The notes under the pieces are model-generated. The model saw only the letters and a program-made list of their open reading frames with translations, ran no database searches and was not told where the DNA came from. This document shows positions 26,983 to 36,644 of a stretch of 64,000 bases of DNA, piece by piece; within the stretch, counting starts at the first letter, position 1; every line of letters starts with the position of its first letter. The DNA comes from an uncultured Alphaproteobacteria bacterium. GTDB lineage: Bacteria > Pseudomonadota > Alphaproteobacteria > HIMB59 > GCA-002718135. A program made the translations under genes and the position numbers. The stretch lies in contig CACMEY010000005.1 in the NCBI GenBank assembly GCA_902612805.1, positions 1 to 64,000 on the forward strand. Direction: 5' to 3'.

Positions 26983-28128
26983 ATGAAAGTAGGAATTATT
27001 GGTTGTGGAAATATTGCTGATATTTATTTCAGTAACTCCCTGAAGTACTTTAATAATTTTCAAATAGTTGCATGTGCTGATATTAAAAATGAAGCTGCAA
27101 AAAACTATGCAGAAAAATATGGAGTAGAACAATTAACAGTAGATCAGATATTATCTAATAAAGAAATTGAGTTAATTATAAACTTAACAATACCAGATGT
27201 TCATTTTGAAGTATCAAAATCAATTCTTGAAGCTGGAAAACATTCTTATTCAGAAAAACCACTTTCTATAAAATTTGAACATGGTGAAGAGTTAGTAAAT
27301 TTAGGTAATTCAAAAGGTCTACATGTGGGCTGTGCCCCAGATACATTTCTTGGTGCTGGTATACAGGAAGCAAAAAAAATTATTGATCAAAATGAAATAG
27401 GTAAAATAAATCTTGGTAGTATTTCAATGGGTGTAGCTGGACATGAAATTTGGCATCCAAATCCAGATTTTTATTACAAATATGGTGGTGGTCCAATTCT
27501 TGATATGGGTCCATATTATTTTACAGCACTAGTAAATTTACTCGGTCCTGCAAAAAATGTTTTTACGCAATCAAGAACAGTTTATCAAAAAAGAGTTATT
27601 GGTAGTGGTGATAGACAAGGTCAAGAAATAGAAGTTGAAATCCCAACAACATTAGTATCACAAATAGAATTTCAGAATGGTGCATTAATTGATTCATTTT
27701 TTTCTTTTGATATTTGGAAACATAGTAAAAATCACATTGAGTTATATGGTGATAAAGGTTCAATAAATATTCCTGATCCAAATATGTTTGGTGGTGATAT
27801 TCTAGTTTGTAAATCAAAAAATGGACTTTGGGAAAATCTTGATACCAAGAATAACAATTTAGGTAAAATAAATATTAAAAATAAATCTGAAAAAGCAAAT
27901 GAGTCAGCGGGTATTGCTAACTATAGAGGTATTGGTGTGAGCGAAACAGTTGATTCAATAAAAAATAATCGTTTAAATAGATGTAGTGGAGAATTAAGTC
28001 TTCACGTTTTAGATATACTAGATAGTATTATTAAATCATCAAAAGAAAATAAAAAAATAGAACTTAGAAGTTCTATTAAAAATTTAAATTACTTCTCTGA
28101 AGATGAGATTAGTAATTTATTAAAGTGA
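26983..28128 (+). CDS. Gfo/Idh/MocA-family oxidoreductase (copy 2)
   Basis: A 381-aa NAD(P)-dependent dehydrogenase. The Rossmann motif VGIIGCGNIAD is at residues 3-13 and SEKPLS replaces CEKPMS of the first copy while keeping the Glu-Lys-Pro core. GGGPILDMGPYYFT, PDPNMFGG and RCSGELSLHVLD show it is a close paralog of the enzyme at 5353-6504. The ATG at 26983 is chosen because AAGGAA lies upstream and the Rossmann strand begins directly. In this position it would act on a sugar brought in by the adjacent CUT1 system. Confidence 0.88.
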   Translation: MKVGIIGCGNIADIYFSNSLKYFNNFQIVACADIKNEAAKNYAEKYGVEQLTVDQILSNKEIELIINLTIPDVHFEVSKSILEAGKHSYSEKPLSIKFEHGEELVNLGNSKGLHVGCAPDTFLGAGIQEAKKIIDQNEIGKINLGSISMGVAGHEIWHPNPDFYYKYGGGPILDMGPYYFTALVNLLGPAKNVFTQSRTVYQKRVIGSGDRQGQEIEVEIPTTLVSQIEFQNGALIDSFFSFDIWKHSKNHIELYGDKGSINIPDPNMFGGDILVCKSKNGLWENLDTKNNNLGKINIKNKSEKANESAGIANYRGIGVSETVDSIKNNRLNRCSGELSLHVLDILDSIIKSSKENKKIELRSSIKNLNYFSEDEISNLLK

Positions 28129-28138
28129 AAGGAATAAA

Positions 28139-28852
28139 ATGAAAAAAGCTTTAATAGTTTATGGAGGTTGGCCTGGACATGAGCCAGAAAAATGTACTGA
28201 AATAATTAAAGGAATGCTGGAGCCTGAAGGATATGAGGTAAGAGCAGAATATCAAACTTCTGCATTTGCAGAAGACTATGTTCACGAAATGGATCTGCTC
28301 ATTCCTATAGTGACGATGGCCTTTCATTTTGATCCAAGAGGAGAAATAAAAAAAACTGCTGTTAATAATGTTATTAAAGCTGTTCACAACGGATGTGGTC
28401 TTGCTGGTCACCACGGTGGAATGTGCGATGCATTTAGACAATCAATTGATTGGCAATTCTTAACAGGAGGTCAATGGGTAAGTCACCCAAATGGTATTCA
28501 TGATTATAAAGTAAATATAACAAAAAAAGATGATCCAATCATGGAAGGCATCGAAGATTTTGATTATCATTCAGAGCAATATTATATGCATGTGGATCCA
28601 TTAAATGAGGTTTTAGCAACAACAACTTTTAAGGGTAACGAAGTTTGGAAGCTTGAACAAGAACCTGGTTCATCAAGTGGCGACGCATATACAACAGAAT
28701 GGTTAAAGGGTGTAGAAATGCCAGTTGCTTGGAAAAGAAGAATTGGCAAAGGTAAAATTTTTTATATTTCTCTTGGTCATTTTGCACATGAATTAAACCA
28801 TCCACAAATGAATAAAATTTATAAACGTGGTTTACTTTGGGCATCAAGATAG
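28139..28852 (+). CDS. ThuA-like domain protein (trehalose-utilisation family)
   Basis: A 237-aa protein of the ThuA/DUF1080-associated family, which has a class I glutamine-amidotransferase-like fold. Segments that support this are VYGGWPGHEP at the start, GLAGHHGGMCDAF near residue 87, GGQWVSHPNG, HSEQYYMH and the closing GKGKIFYISLGHFAHE. Family members occur in sugar catabolic clusters beside Gfo/Idh/MocA enzymes and TIM-barrel isomerases, as here; the true reaction is unclear, with roles in 3-keto-sugar processing proposed for relatives. It lies 10 bases after the oxidoreductase and 23 before xylA. Confidence 0.85.
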   Translation: MKKALIVYGGWPGHEPEKCTEIIKGMLEPEGYEVRAEYQTSAFAEDYVHEMDLLIPIVTMAFHFDPRGEIKKTAVNNVIKAVHNGCGLAGHHGGMCDAFRQSIDWQFLTGGQWVSHPNGIHDYKVNITKKDDPIMEGIEDFDYHSEQYYMHVDPLNEVLATTTFKGNEVWKLEQEPGSSSGDAYTTEWLKGVEMPVAWKRRIGKGKIFYISLGHFAHELNHPQMNKIYKRGLLWASR

Positions 28853-28875
28853 AGTAATATTATATAGGAAATCAT

Positions 28876-30189
28876 ATGACAGAATATTTTAGCAAAATAC
28901 CAGAGATTAAATTTGAAGGCGAAGAAAGCACAAATCCATTTGCTTTTAAGTTTTATGATGAAAACAAGAAAGTTTTAGGCAAGTCTATGAAAGAGCATTT
29001 AAGGTTTGCTACTTGTTATTGGCATACATTTACTTGGCCTGGCCTTGATCCATTTGGTGGTCAAACATTTGATAGACCATGGATGCAAGCAGGTGATGAA
29101 ATGAAAATGGCTGAAATGAAACTTGATGCTGCGTTTGATTTTTTCACTAAAATAAAAACACCTTTTTTCTGCTTTCACGATAGAGATATTTCTCCTGAAG
29201 GTTCAAATTATGCTGAGACACAAAAAAATTTCTTTCATATTATAGACTTAATGGAACAAAAAATTAAAGACTCAGGAATGAAATTACTGTGGGGAACAGC
29301 AAATGCTTTTTCTCATAAAAGATATATGAGTGGTGCTTCGACCAATCCAGACCCAGAAGTTTTTGCATATAAAGCTGCACAAGTAAAAGATTGTATGGAT
29401 GCAACGATGAGATTGGGTGGTCAAAACTATGTTCTTTGGGGTGGAAGAGAAGGATACGAAACTATTCTTAATACTGACATGACTAAGGAAACAGCTAATC
29501 TTCAAAGATTTCTCGAATTAGTCGTTAATTATAAACACAAGATAGGATTTAAAGGACAAATTCTATTGGAACCAAAACCTCATGAACCAACTAAACATCA
29601 ATATGACTTTGACTCTGCAACTTGTTTAGCTTTTTTACGAAAAGCAGGTTTAGAAAATGAGATTAAACTAAATGTTGAAGTTAATCATGCAACTTTATCT
29701 GGTCATAATTTTGAGCATGAAATTGCTTACGCAACTTCAAACAGTGCTTTAGGAAGTATCGATATTAATAGAGGTGATACTTTAATAGGTTGGGATACGG
29801 ATCAATTCCCAAATAATCCTGCTGACTTAATTATGTCATTTTATTTTATTTTTAAGAATGGCGGCTTAGGCCAAGGAGGCATGAATTTTGATGCAAAAAT
29901 AAGAAGGCAATCTATTGACGCTGAAGATTTATTCCATGCTCATATTGGAGGCATGGATGTTTGTGCAAAAACACTGATTGCTGTTGAAAAATTAATGAAT
30001 GATAATGTTATTCCTAAGTTTATTGAAGATAGATATTCGGATTGGAATAAAGAATTGGGTCAGCTTATTCATAATAAAGACACTGGATTAGATGATATAA
30101 ATAAAAAAGTAATCGATGATAATATTGAACCAGAACCTCGTTCAGGAAGACAAGAATATCTGGAAAATATCTTAAATAAATATTTGTAG
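28876..30189 (+). CDS. xylA: Xylose isomerase
   Basis: A 437-aa TIM-barrel isomerase converting D-xylose to D-xylulose in the cytoplasm, with normal family length. FCFHDRD gives the ring-opening His101 and Asp104. GGREGYETL-like WGGREGYET, EPKPHEPTKHQYD and EVNHATLSGH provide the metal-binding Glu, His and Asp residues, and GWDTDQFP is the conserved C-terminal metal loop. It ends the sugar/sulfatase island. No xylulokinase is in the window. The enzyme shows that a pentose, or glucose at low efficiency, is a likely product of the import and desulfation steps. Confidence 0.95.
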   Translation: MTEYFSKIPEIKFEGEESTNPFAFKFYDENKKVLGKSMKEHLRFATCYWHTFTWPGLDPFGGQTFDRPWMQAGDEMKMAEMKLDAAFDFFTKIKTPFFCFHDRDISPEGSNYAETQKNFFHIIDLMEQKIKDSGMKLLWGTANAFSHKRYMSGASTNPDPEVFAYKAAQVKDCMDATMRLGGQNYVLWGGREGYETILNTDMTKETANLQRFLELVVNYKHKIGFKGQILLEPKPHEPTKHQYDFDSATCLAFLRKAGLENEIKLNVEVNHATLSGHNFEHEIAYATSNSALGSIDINRGDTLIGWDTDQFPNNPADLIMSFYFIFKNGGLGQGGMNFDAKIRRQSIDAEDLFHAHIGGMDVCAKTLIAVEKLMNDNVIPKFIEDRYSDWNKELGQLIHNKDTGLDDINKKVIDDNIEPEPRSGRQEYLENILNKYL

Positions 30190-30231
30190 TTACTAGCCAT
30201 AAGTTTCTATACTAATTGATTTATAAATATT

Positions 30232-31161
30232 ATGAAAATTTATAAATTAGATACAGTATCAGATTTTGAAAAATTAGACCTTTGTCTCGCGATAGGTAAT
30301 TTTGATGGAATACATAAAGGGCACCAAGAAATAATAAATAAAATTAAGGAGATTGCTTCAAACAATAATTTATTATCTTCTATAATGAGTTTTAACCCTC
30401 ATCCTCGTATTTATTTTAATCAAATTAATGAGCCTTTTAATATTTATACTCAAAGTGATAAAATAAATTTTCTTCAAAGATTGGGCTTAGATATATTTAT
30501 AGATTTTTCTTTTGATAACAATCTATCAATATTATCAGCTGATGATTTTGTAACTAAAATTCTAATTGATAAATTAAACATTAAATACTTAGTTATAGGT
30601 ACTGACTTTAAGTTTGGAAAAGACAGAAAAGGTAATTTTAAAACATTAGAAAAGTACGCTGAAAAAAATAATTTTAATATTCATTTAATTGAACCTATTA
30701 TGCTTGCTGATAAATCTGATAAATATTCATCTTCAATAATTCGATCACAAATAAAAGAAGGTTATATGGAAGATGTTACAGAGTCTTTAGGTAGGCCCTG
30801 GCATATGCATGGAACAATAATTAAAGGTGATAAAAGAGCTAGAGAAATCAATTTTCCGACTGCTAATATGATACCAGATGAACACATATTACCAAAAAGA
30901 GGTGTTTACTGTGTTGAAGTGCTATTAGAAGGCAAAAAATACAAAGGTGTTTCAAATTTTGGTTTAAGACCAACAGTCGATGGAAGCAAACTACTTCTAG
31001 AGACACATATGTTTAATTTTAGTGAAGAAATATATGGTAAAGAATTGACTGTTGAATTCCTTACATTTATTAGGTGTGAACAAAAATTTAATAATTTTGA
31101 AGAATTAACCAAGCAAATCAACAAAGATATAAATACAGCTAAAGAATATCATCAACTATAA
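30232..31161 (+). CDS. ribF: Bifunctional riboflavin kinase / FAD synthetase
   Basis: A 309-aa enzyme making FMN and FAD from riboflavin. The N-terminal nucleotidyltransferase motif GNFDGIHKGH is at residues 22-31, and the C-terminal kinase domain contains GTIIKGDKRAREINFPTANM-like signature residues (Gly, Lys, Pro-Thr-Ala-Asn) around 198-216. Length is normal. It is the first gene of a core block, and its stop overlaps the ileS start (TAATG), an order seen in many proteobacteria. Confidence 0.95.
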   Translation: MKIYKLDTVSDFEKLDLCLAIGNFDGIHKGHQEIINKIKEIASNNNLLSSIMSFNPHPRIYFNQINEPFNIYTQSDKINFLQRLGLDIFIDFSFDNNLSILSADDFVTKILIDKLNIKYLVIGTDFKFGKDRKGNFKTLEKYAEKNNFNIHLIEPIMLADKSDKYSSSIIRSQIKEGYMEDVTESLGRPWHMHGTIIKGDKRAREINFPTANMIPDEHILPKRGVYCVEVLLEGKKYKGVSNFGLRPTVDGSKLLLETHMFNFSEEIYGKELTVEFLTFIRCEQKFNNFEELTKQINKDINTAKEYHQL

Positions 31162-33938
31162 TGGAATATAAAGATACAATTTTTCTTCCCAAAACATCTT
31201 TTGAAATGAGAGCTAACCTTCCCTCAAAAGAACCTGCAATAATAGAGGAGTGGGATAAAGAAAATATTTTTAAAAAGCTAAGAGATAAATCTAAAGGTAG
31301 AGAAAAATTTGTTCTTCATGATGGCCCACCATATGCAAATGGACATATTCATATGGGGACAGCTCTTAATAAAATTTTAAAAGATGTCATTGTGCGAACT
31401 CAACAAATGGCTGGTAAAGACTCTATCTATGTTCCTGGATGGGATTGTCACGGCTTACCAATTGAATGGAAAATAGAAGAAGAATATAGAAAAAAAGGAA
31501 AGAACAAGGATGATGTTCCAACCGTTCAATTTAGAAATGAGTGTAGAGAGTTTGCAGAAAAATGGATCGAGATACAAAAAAAAGAATTTAGACGACTTGG
31601 CGTTGAAGGGGATTGGGAAAATCCATATCTAACAATGTCAAATCAAGCAGAAGCACAAATTGTTCGAGAGCTTGGAAAATTTTTACTTGATGAAAGTTTG
31701 TATAAAGGAGCAAAACCAGTTCTCTGGTCAGTAGTAGAAAAGACAGCTCTAGCTGATGCTGAGGTTGAATATGAAGATCATACGTCTAACACTATATATG
31801 TTAAATTTTTAATTAAAAATTCTACTGATAAAGATTTAATTGATTCAAATATTGTTATTTGGACAACAACTCCTTGGACTATTCCAGGAAATAGAGCTTT
31901 GGCTTATGGTAAAGAGTTAGATTATTCTCTTATTGTTGTTGAGGAATTAGAAGAGGATAGTTTAGTTAAAAAAAATGATAAATTAATATTTGCTTCAGAA
32001 CTTTTAGAAAGTGTAACTAAAGAAATTGGTATTAAAAAATTTAGTACAATAAAGAAATTTAAAGGAGATAATTTATCTTCTTGTGAATGTGAGCATCCAT
32101 TTAAAGAATTGGGATATGATTTTATTGTAAAACCATTTCATGGGGATTTTGTAAACTTAGAACAGGGTACAGGAGTTGTACACATAGCTCCTGGACACGG
32201 AGATGACGACTATGTTTTAGGTATAGAAAATAATGTTGATATAATTCAGACAGTTCAAGATGATGGAAAATATAATCAACATGCTGTTGGTTTTGAAGGT
32301 GAGCATATTTATAAAGTCGATCACAAAATTGCAGATAAATTAGAAGAATTTTCAAAATTATTATTTAAAGGGACGCTTCGTCATAGCTACCCACATTCAT
32401 GGAGGTCTAAAGCCCCTCTTATTTATAGAAATACTCCACAATGGTTCATTTCTATGGAAAAAAATAATTTAAGAGACATTGCTCTTAAATCAATTGATGA
32501 AACTATTTTCTATCCTCCTCAAGGCCAAACAAGGCTTAGATCAATGATTGAAACTAGACCAGATTGGTGTGTATCAAGACAAAGAGTTTGGGGGGTACCT
32601 TTGCCATTATTTGTAAATAAAAAAACAGGTCAACCTTTAAGAGATGAAAATATTATCAATAGAATAGCTGATATTTATGAAAAAGAAGGTAGTAATACGT
32701 GGTTTACTGAAGATCCACAAAGATTTTTAGGGGATGAATATTCACTTGATGATTATGAACAGGTTAAAGACGTTGTTGAAGTTTGGTTCGATAGTGGTTC
32801 TACGCATGCTTTTTGTCTAGAACAAAGAGAAGATTTGAAATGGCCTGCATCAATGTATTTAGAAGGAAGTGATCAACATAGAGGATGGTTTCACTCATCT
32901 CTTTTAGAATCTTCGGGTACTAGAGGCAAAGCACCTTACGAAAGTGTTCTAACACACGGATTTGTTGTTGATGGAAGAGGACGTAAAATGTCTAAATCTT
33001 TAGGTAATGTCATTTCTCCTGATGATATTTTAAAAAAATATGGAGTAGATATTTTAAGATTATGGGTTGTTGCTTCTGATTATTATGATGATCTTAAACT
33101 TGATAATGCTATTCTACAATCACAAGCTGAGTCTTATAGAAGAATAAGAAATACCTTTCGTTTTTTAATCGGCAATTTAAGTGATTTTACTGAAGAAGAA
33201 GCTATTGATGAGAGTGAGTTTCCAGAGTTAGAAAGATATCTTCTACATCGCTTGTGGGAAGTTGATAAAGTTGTTCAAAAATGTGTATCAACATTTAACT
33301 TTCACTTGATGTTTACTACACTACTGAACTTTTGTTCAAGTGATCTTTCAGCTTTTTATTTTGATATTAGAAAAGACACAATATATTGTGATAGCAAAGA
33401 GTCCGTTCAAAGAAGATCTACTAGAACTCTATTAAATATAATTTTTAATCATTTAGTAAGATGGTTTGCCCCATCTATTTCCTTTACTTCTGAAGAAGCC
33501 TGGAAAGCTATGGGAAATAAAGAAAGTATACACCTACAAGATTTTTTACAATGTAAAAATGAATATGAGGATAATCAATTAAATGAAAAATGGAGTTTAA
33601 TTAAAAATATTAGAAAAGTTACTACTGGAGCAATTGAAAAAATTAGAGAAGAAAAAATTATTCGCTCAAGTCTTGAGGCACACATAGATATTTTTGTTTC
33701 TGCAGAAAGTTATAAAAAACTAGAGAAAGTAATGTTTGATGAAATTACAATTACTTCATCATTTTCTTTGTATGTTATTGACGAAAAATCCAAAGGTTTT
33801 TCTATTGAAGATATTTCTGATGTTATCGTAAAAGCTTCAAAGGTAAATGGAGAAAAGTGTCAAAGATGTTGGAAATATGAGGCAAAGTTAATAAATGATG
33901 AAGTTTGTAACAGGTGTAATACTGTAATATTTAAGTGA
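31161..33938 (+). CDS. ileS: Isoleucyl-tRNA synthetase
   Basis: A 925-aa class I synthetase charging tRNA-Ile. The HIGH-like motif is HIHMG at 62-66 within GPPYANGHIHMG; the KMSKS motif occurs as GRKMSKSLGN in the C-terminal half of the catalytic region; the editing domain lies between them (TTTPWTIPGNRA is its hallmark). A C-terminal zinc-finger of the CxxC...CxxC type ends the protein, as in bacterial IleS. It is coupled to ribF upstream and lspA downstream through overlapping stop/start codons. Confidence 0.97.
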   Translation: MEYKDTIFLPKTSFEMRANLPSKEPAIIEEWDKENIFKKLRDKSKGREKFVLHDGPPYANGHIHMGTALNKILKDVIVRTQQMAGKDSIYVPGWDCHGLPIEWKIEEEYRKKGKNKDDVPTVQFRNECREFAEKWIEIQKKEFRRLGVEGDWENPYLTMSNQAEAQIVRELGKFLLDESLYKGAKPVLWSVVEKTALADAEVEYEDHTSNTIYVKFLIKNSTDKDLIDSNIVIWTTTPWTIPGNRALAYGKELDYSLIVVEELEEDSLVKKNDKLIFASELLESVTKEIGIKKFSTIKKFKGDNLSSCECEHPFKELGYDFIVKPFHGDFVNLEQGTGVVHIAPGHGDDDYVLGIENNVDIIQTVQDDGKYNQHAVGFEGEHIYKVDHKIADKLEEFSKLLFKGTLRHSYPHSWRSKAPLIYRNTPQWFISMEKNNLRDIALKSIDETIFYPPQGQTRLRSMIETRPDWCVSRQRVWGVPLPLFVNKKTGQPLRDENIINRIADIYEKEGSNTWFTEDPQRFLGDEYSLDDYEQVKDVVEVWFDSGSTHAFCLEQREDLKWPASMYLEGSDQHRGWFHSSLLESSGTRGKAPYESVLTHGFVVDGRGRKMSKSLGNVISPDDILKKYGVDILRLWVVASDYYDDLKLDNAILQSQAESYRRIRNTFRFLIGNLSDFTEEEAIDESEFPELERYLLHRLWEVDKVVQKCVSTFNFHLMFTTLLNFCSSDLSAFYFDIRKDTIYCDSKESVQRRSTRTLLNIIFNHLVRWFAPSISFTSEEAWKAMGNKESIHLQDFLQCKNEYEDNQLNEKWSLIKNIRKVTTGAIEKIREEKIIRSSLEAHIDIFVSAESYKKLEKVMFDEITITSSFSLYVIDEKSKGFSIEDISDVIVKASKVNGEKCQRCWKYEAKLINDEVCNRCNTVIFK

Positions 33939-34387
33939 TTAAAACAGCAGTATTTATTTTTTTGATTTTATTAGATTTATTAACAAAATTTTTTATTCAG
34001 AATAATTTATTTTTAAATCAATCAATACAAATCAATGAATATTTTGATTTAGTTTATGTTCAGAACTTTGGTGTTTCTTTTGGTTTATTTTCTGGTTATG
34101 TTTCTCATTGGATATTAATACTTATAGCCTTAATAGTTGTTATATTAATTTTTTATTTACTTATTAAATCAGATAAACAACTTGAAAAACTGGCTTATTT
34201 CTTTGTTATAATTGGGGCTTTGTCAAATATTATTGATAGATTGATAAATAGTTATGTTGTTGATTTTATCTTACTACATTATGAAAATTTTTATTGGCCC
34301 GCATTTAATCTAGCAGATATTTATATTACAATTGGAATTATCATGTTAATAATGAGTTTTTTTATAAAATCAAAAACAGTAAAATGA
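33935..34387 (+). CDS. lspA: Lipoprotein signal peptidase (signal peptidase II)
   Basis: A 150-aa inner-membrane aspartic protease that cleaves prolipoprotein signal peptides. The catalytic Asp residues are in NIIDRL and FNLADIYI in the second half; four hydrophobic segments match the family. The start is a GTG that overlaps the ileS stop (GTGA). It directly precedes a predicted lipoprotein, which would be one of its substrates. Confidence 0.93.
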   Translation: MIKTAVFIFLILLDLLTKFFIQNNLFLNQSIQINEYFDLVYVQNFGVSFGLFSGYVSHWILILIALIVVILIFYLLIKSDKQLEKLAYFFVIIGALSNIIDRLINSYVVDFILLHYENFYWPAFNLADIYITIGIIMLIMSFFIKSKTVK

Positions 34388-34884
34388 AAAACGTTATTTT
34401 TGTAACAATCATTTCCTCAATTTTTCTATCCTCTTGTAATACTATAAGAAGTAGTGCGGGTGTAGAAAGAAAAGTAATAGATGAATACAATGTAGTTGAA
34501 AATCCTCCATTAGTAATACCACCAAATTTTAATTTACTACCACCTGATCAAATTGAATCAAAAGATATTGATGATACCGATAGTGAGCTTGCAAAGGAAA
34601 TTCTTTTTGGTCTGGATGAAGAAAGTGATGAAACATCTTCTGAAAATTCTGTTATCGACAATATTTTAAAAGAAACTGAAGCAGATCAAGTAGATAATAG
34701 TATCAGGGAAGATCTTGATGGAAACTTAGAAGATGAAATAAGCCAAGATAATACAGATGTTAAAAGTGAAAATATAGAAGAGCCAAAAAAGAAGAAAAGA
34801 TTTTTCTTTTTCAAAAGTAAAGAAGAAAATGAAGTTGACGAAGAAGGTGAACCTAAAAAGAAAAAAAGATTTTTCTTCTTTTAA
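34384..34884 (+). CDS. DUF3035-like outer-membrane lipoprotein with repeated Lys/Phe tail
   Basis: A 166-aa predicted lipoprotein: a hydrophobic signal of about 17 residues ends in the lipobox LSSC, with Cys18 the lipidation site. The segment NPPLVIPPNFNLLPP matches the DUF3035 family, which usually follows lspA in alphaproteobacteria and has been linked to the outer-membrane assembly machinery. After an acidic stretch the protein ends in a nearly duplicated block PKKKKRFFFF at both ends of a short acidic linker, the second copy being the C-terminus itself. The repeat is odd and not part of the family. It overlaps lspA by four bases. Confidence 0.75.
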   Translation: MKNVIFVTIISSIFLSSCNTIRSSAGVERKVIDEYNVVENPPLVIPPNFNLLPPDQIESKDIDDTDSELAKEILFGLDEESDETSSENSVIDNILKETEADQVDNSIREDLDGNLEDEISQDNTDVKSENIEEPKKKKRFFFFKSKEENEVDEEGEPKKKKRFFFF

Positions 34885-34892
34885 TTTTATAA

Positions 34893-36092
34893 ATGGAAAT
34901 AAGATACTTTAATTCAAATTTTGACAAAATCACTCAAAATAAAGATACTGATCAAAGTATAACTAATTTAATAGAAAAACTTCCTTCTCTGAATATTGTT
35001 TCAGATAAAAATTTATTAGAAGAAACTATAAAAATTACAAATCAATTTAAAGAGAAAAAAGAAAAAATAATTGTATTTGGTACAGGAGGTTCAAATTTAG
35101 GAGCTAGAGCATTAAATAATATTATTTCCAATAATAAAATTATCTTAGAATTTTATGATAATGTTGATCCTATTAATTTTGAAAAAAATTTTCAAAATAT
35201 TAATTTTGAGCTAACTGGTTTCTTGGTTATTTCAAAATCGGGCACTACACCAGAGACATTATCTCAATTTTCATGTCTCTATCAAAAGGCAATAGAAGCT
35301 AACAAAGTTGAAGATTTCTTTTCAAATACTCTAATCATAACTGAATTTAAAGAATCACCACTTTTTAAAATTGCAAAAGATAATAATTGTTTACTATTAG
35401 AGCATCATAAAGATGTTGGAGGCAGATATTCTATATTTACCAATGTTGGTATAGTTCCTGCAATCATTTCTGGATTAAATATAGATGCACTTTTTGGTGG
35501 AGCATCTGAAGTAATTAATAATATTGATAATTACAAACCCTATGATCTCGGAAGATATTTAACTCAAAAAGAAAATACAAAATTTACTAATAATGTTTTA
35601 ATGACATACTCAGATTCACTTTATTTTTTTGGAAAGTGGTATCTACAACTTTGGGCAGAAAGTATTGGAAAAAACAATAAAGGTATTACAGCAATTCATT
35701 CAGTAGGGACCACTGATCAGCATAGTCAATTACAATTGTATTTAGATGGACCTAAAGACAAATATTTCACCTTTATAACTACAGATCATTCAAAGAAGGG
35801 TATAAAAATTAATAATAATATGTTTGAAGGTACCAATATTGACTATTTTAAAAATAAAACAATGGGGGATCTAATGGAAGCTGAACAGCGTGCAACCATT
35901 GAAACTTTTAAATTAAATAATTTTAGTTTTAGAGAAATCTATATTCCTAAAATAGATGAAAAAAACTTAGGTAAATTATTATCGTTTAGTATAATAGAAA
36001 CAATTGCTTGCTGTATGTATTTAGATGTTGATCCTTTTGATCAACCTGCGGTTGAACAAGGTAAAAAACTAACTAAAACTTATTTAAGATAA
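34893..36092 (+). CDS. pgi: Glucose-6-phosphate isomerase (short form)
   Basis: A 399-aa enzyme interconverting glucose-6-phosphate and fructose-6-phosphate in the cytoplasm. SIS-domain phosphate-binding segments FGTGGSNLGARAL and ISKSGTTPETLSQ are clear; GGRYSIFTNVG carries active-site residues, and the C-terminal KLTKTYLR is the family ending. It is about 150 residues shorter than the E. coli enzyme, as in several streamlined bacteria. Its end overlaps rsmD on the other strand by nine bases. Confidence 0.92.
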   Translation: MEIRYFNSNFDKITQNKDTDQSITNLIEKLPSLNIVSDKNLLEETIKITNQFKEKKEKIIVFGTGGSNLGARALNNIISNNKIILEFYDNVDPINFEKNFQNINFELTGFLVISKSGTTPETLSQFSCLYQKAIEANKVEDFFSNTLIITEFKESPLFKIAKDNNCLLLEHHKDVGGRYSIFTNVGIVPAIISGLNIDALFGGASEVINNIDNYKPYDLGRYLTQKENTKFTNNVLMTYSDSLYFFGKWYLQLWAESIGKNNKGITAIHSVGTTDQHSQLQLYLDGPKDKYFTFITTDHSKKGIKINNNMFEGTNIDYFKNKTMGDLMEAEQRATIETFKLNNFSFREIYIPKIDEKNLGKLLSFSIIETIACCMYLDVDPFDQPAVEQGKKLTKTYLR

Positions 36093-36644
36093 TTTAAAAA
36101 AATAAATTATTGTTTTACCGTAAGTCTTTTTTTGAAGCAGATTTAAATTTTCTGGAATTACAATATTATCTTTCACACTTGTTTCTAAACCAATTACAGT
36201 AATATTTTTAATGTTACTGGATAAATTTTCTAAAAGCTTTGTTAAATTATACTTTCCATATGGTGGATCAATATAAACAACTGAAATATTCTTAAATTCT
36301 ATTTCTAATTTAGAATGAATAAGGTCTTCTTCATAAATTTTAAATTGATTATTTTTACAAATACTTAAACAATTTTTTCTTAAAATTTTAAGAACTTCAA
36401 TATTATTCTCAAAAAAAATTACTTCACTCATGCCTCTAGAAATTGCTTCTAAACCCATTGTGCCAATACCTGCGAAAAGATCTAAAAAAATTTTATTTTT
36501 ATATAATTCGATAGAATTTTTAATTGCATAACTTTCAATAATTGAAAAAAAAGCTTCTCTTTTTACAGAAGAAGTTGGTCTTACAAAATCATTAATACTA
36601 GCTAATTTTTTTTGCTTTAACCTTCCCCCAGTAATCCGTATCAT
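36084..36644 (-). CDS. rsmD: 16S rRNA (guanine966-N2)-methyltransferase
   Basis: A 186-aa SAM-dependent methyltransferase. The start MIRITGGRLKQKKL resembles RsmD, FLDLFAGIGTMGLEAISRG is the SAM-binding motif and YIDPPYGKY contains the catalytic DPPY. It modifies G966 of 16S rRNA. The ATG overlaps the stop of the pseudouridine synthase gene by four bases, so the two rRNA modification genes are coupled. Confidence 0.9.
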   Translation of the reverse strand: MIRITGGRLKQKKLASINDFVRPTSSVKREAFFSIIESYAIKNSIELYKNKIFLDLFAGIGTMGLEAISRGMSEVIFFENNIEVLKILRKNCLSICKNNQFKIYEEDLIHSKLEIEFKNISVVYIDPPYGKYNLTKLLENLSSNIKNITVIGLETSVKDNIVIPENLNLLQKKTYGKTIIYFFKLS

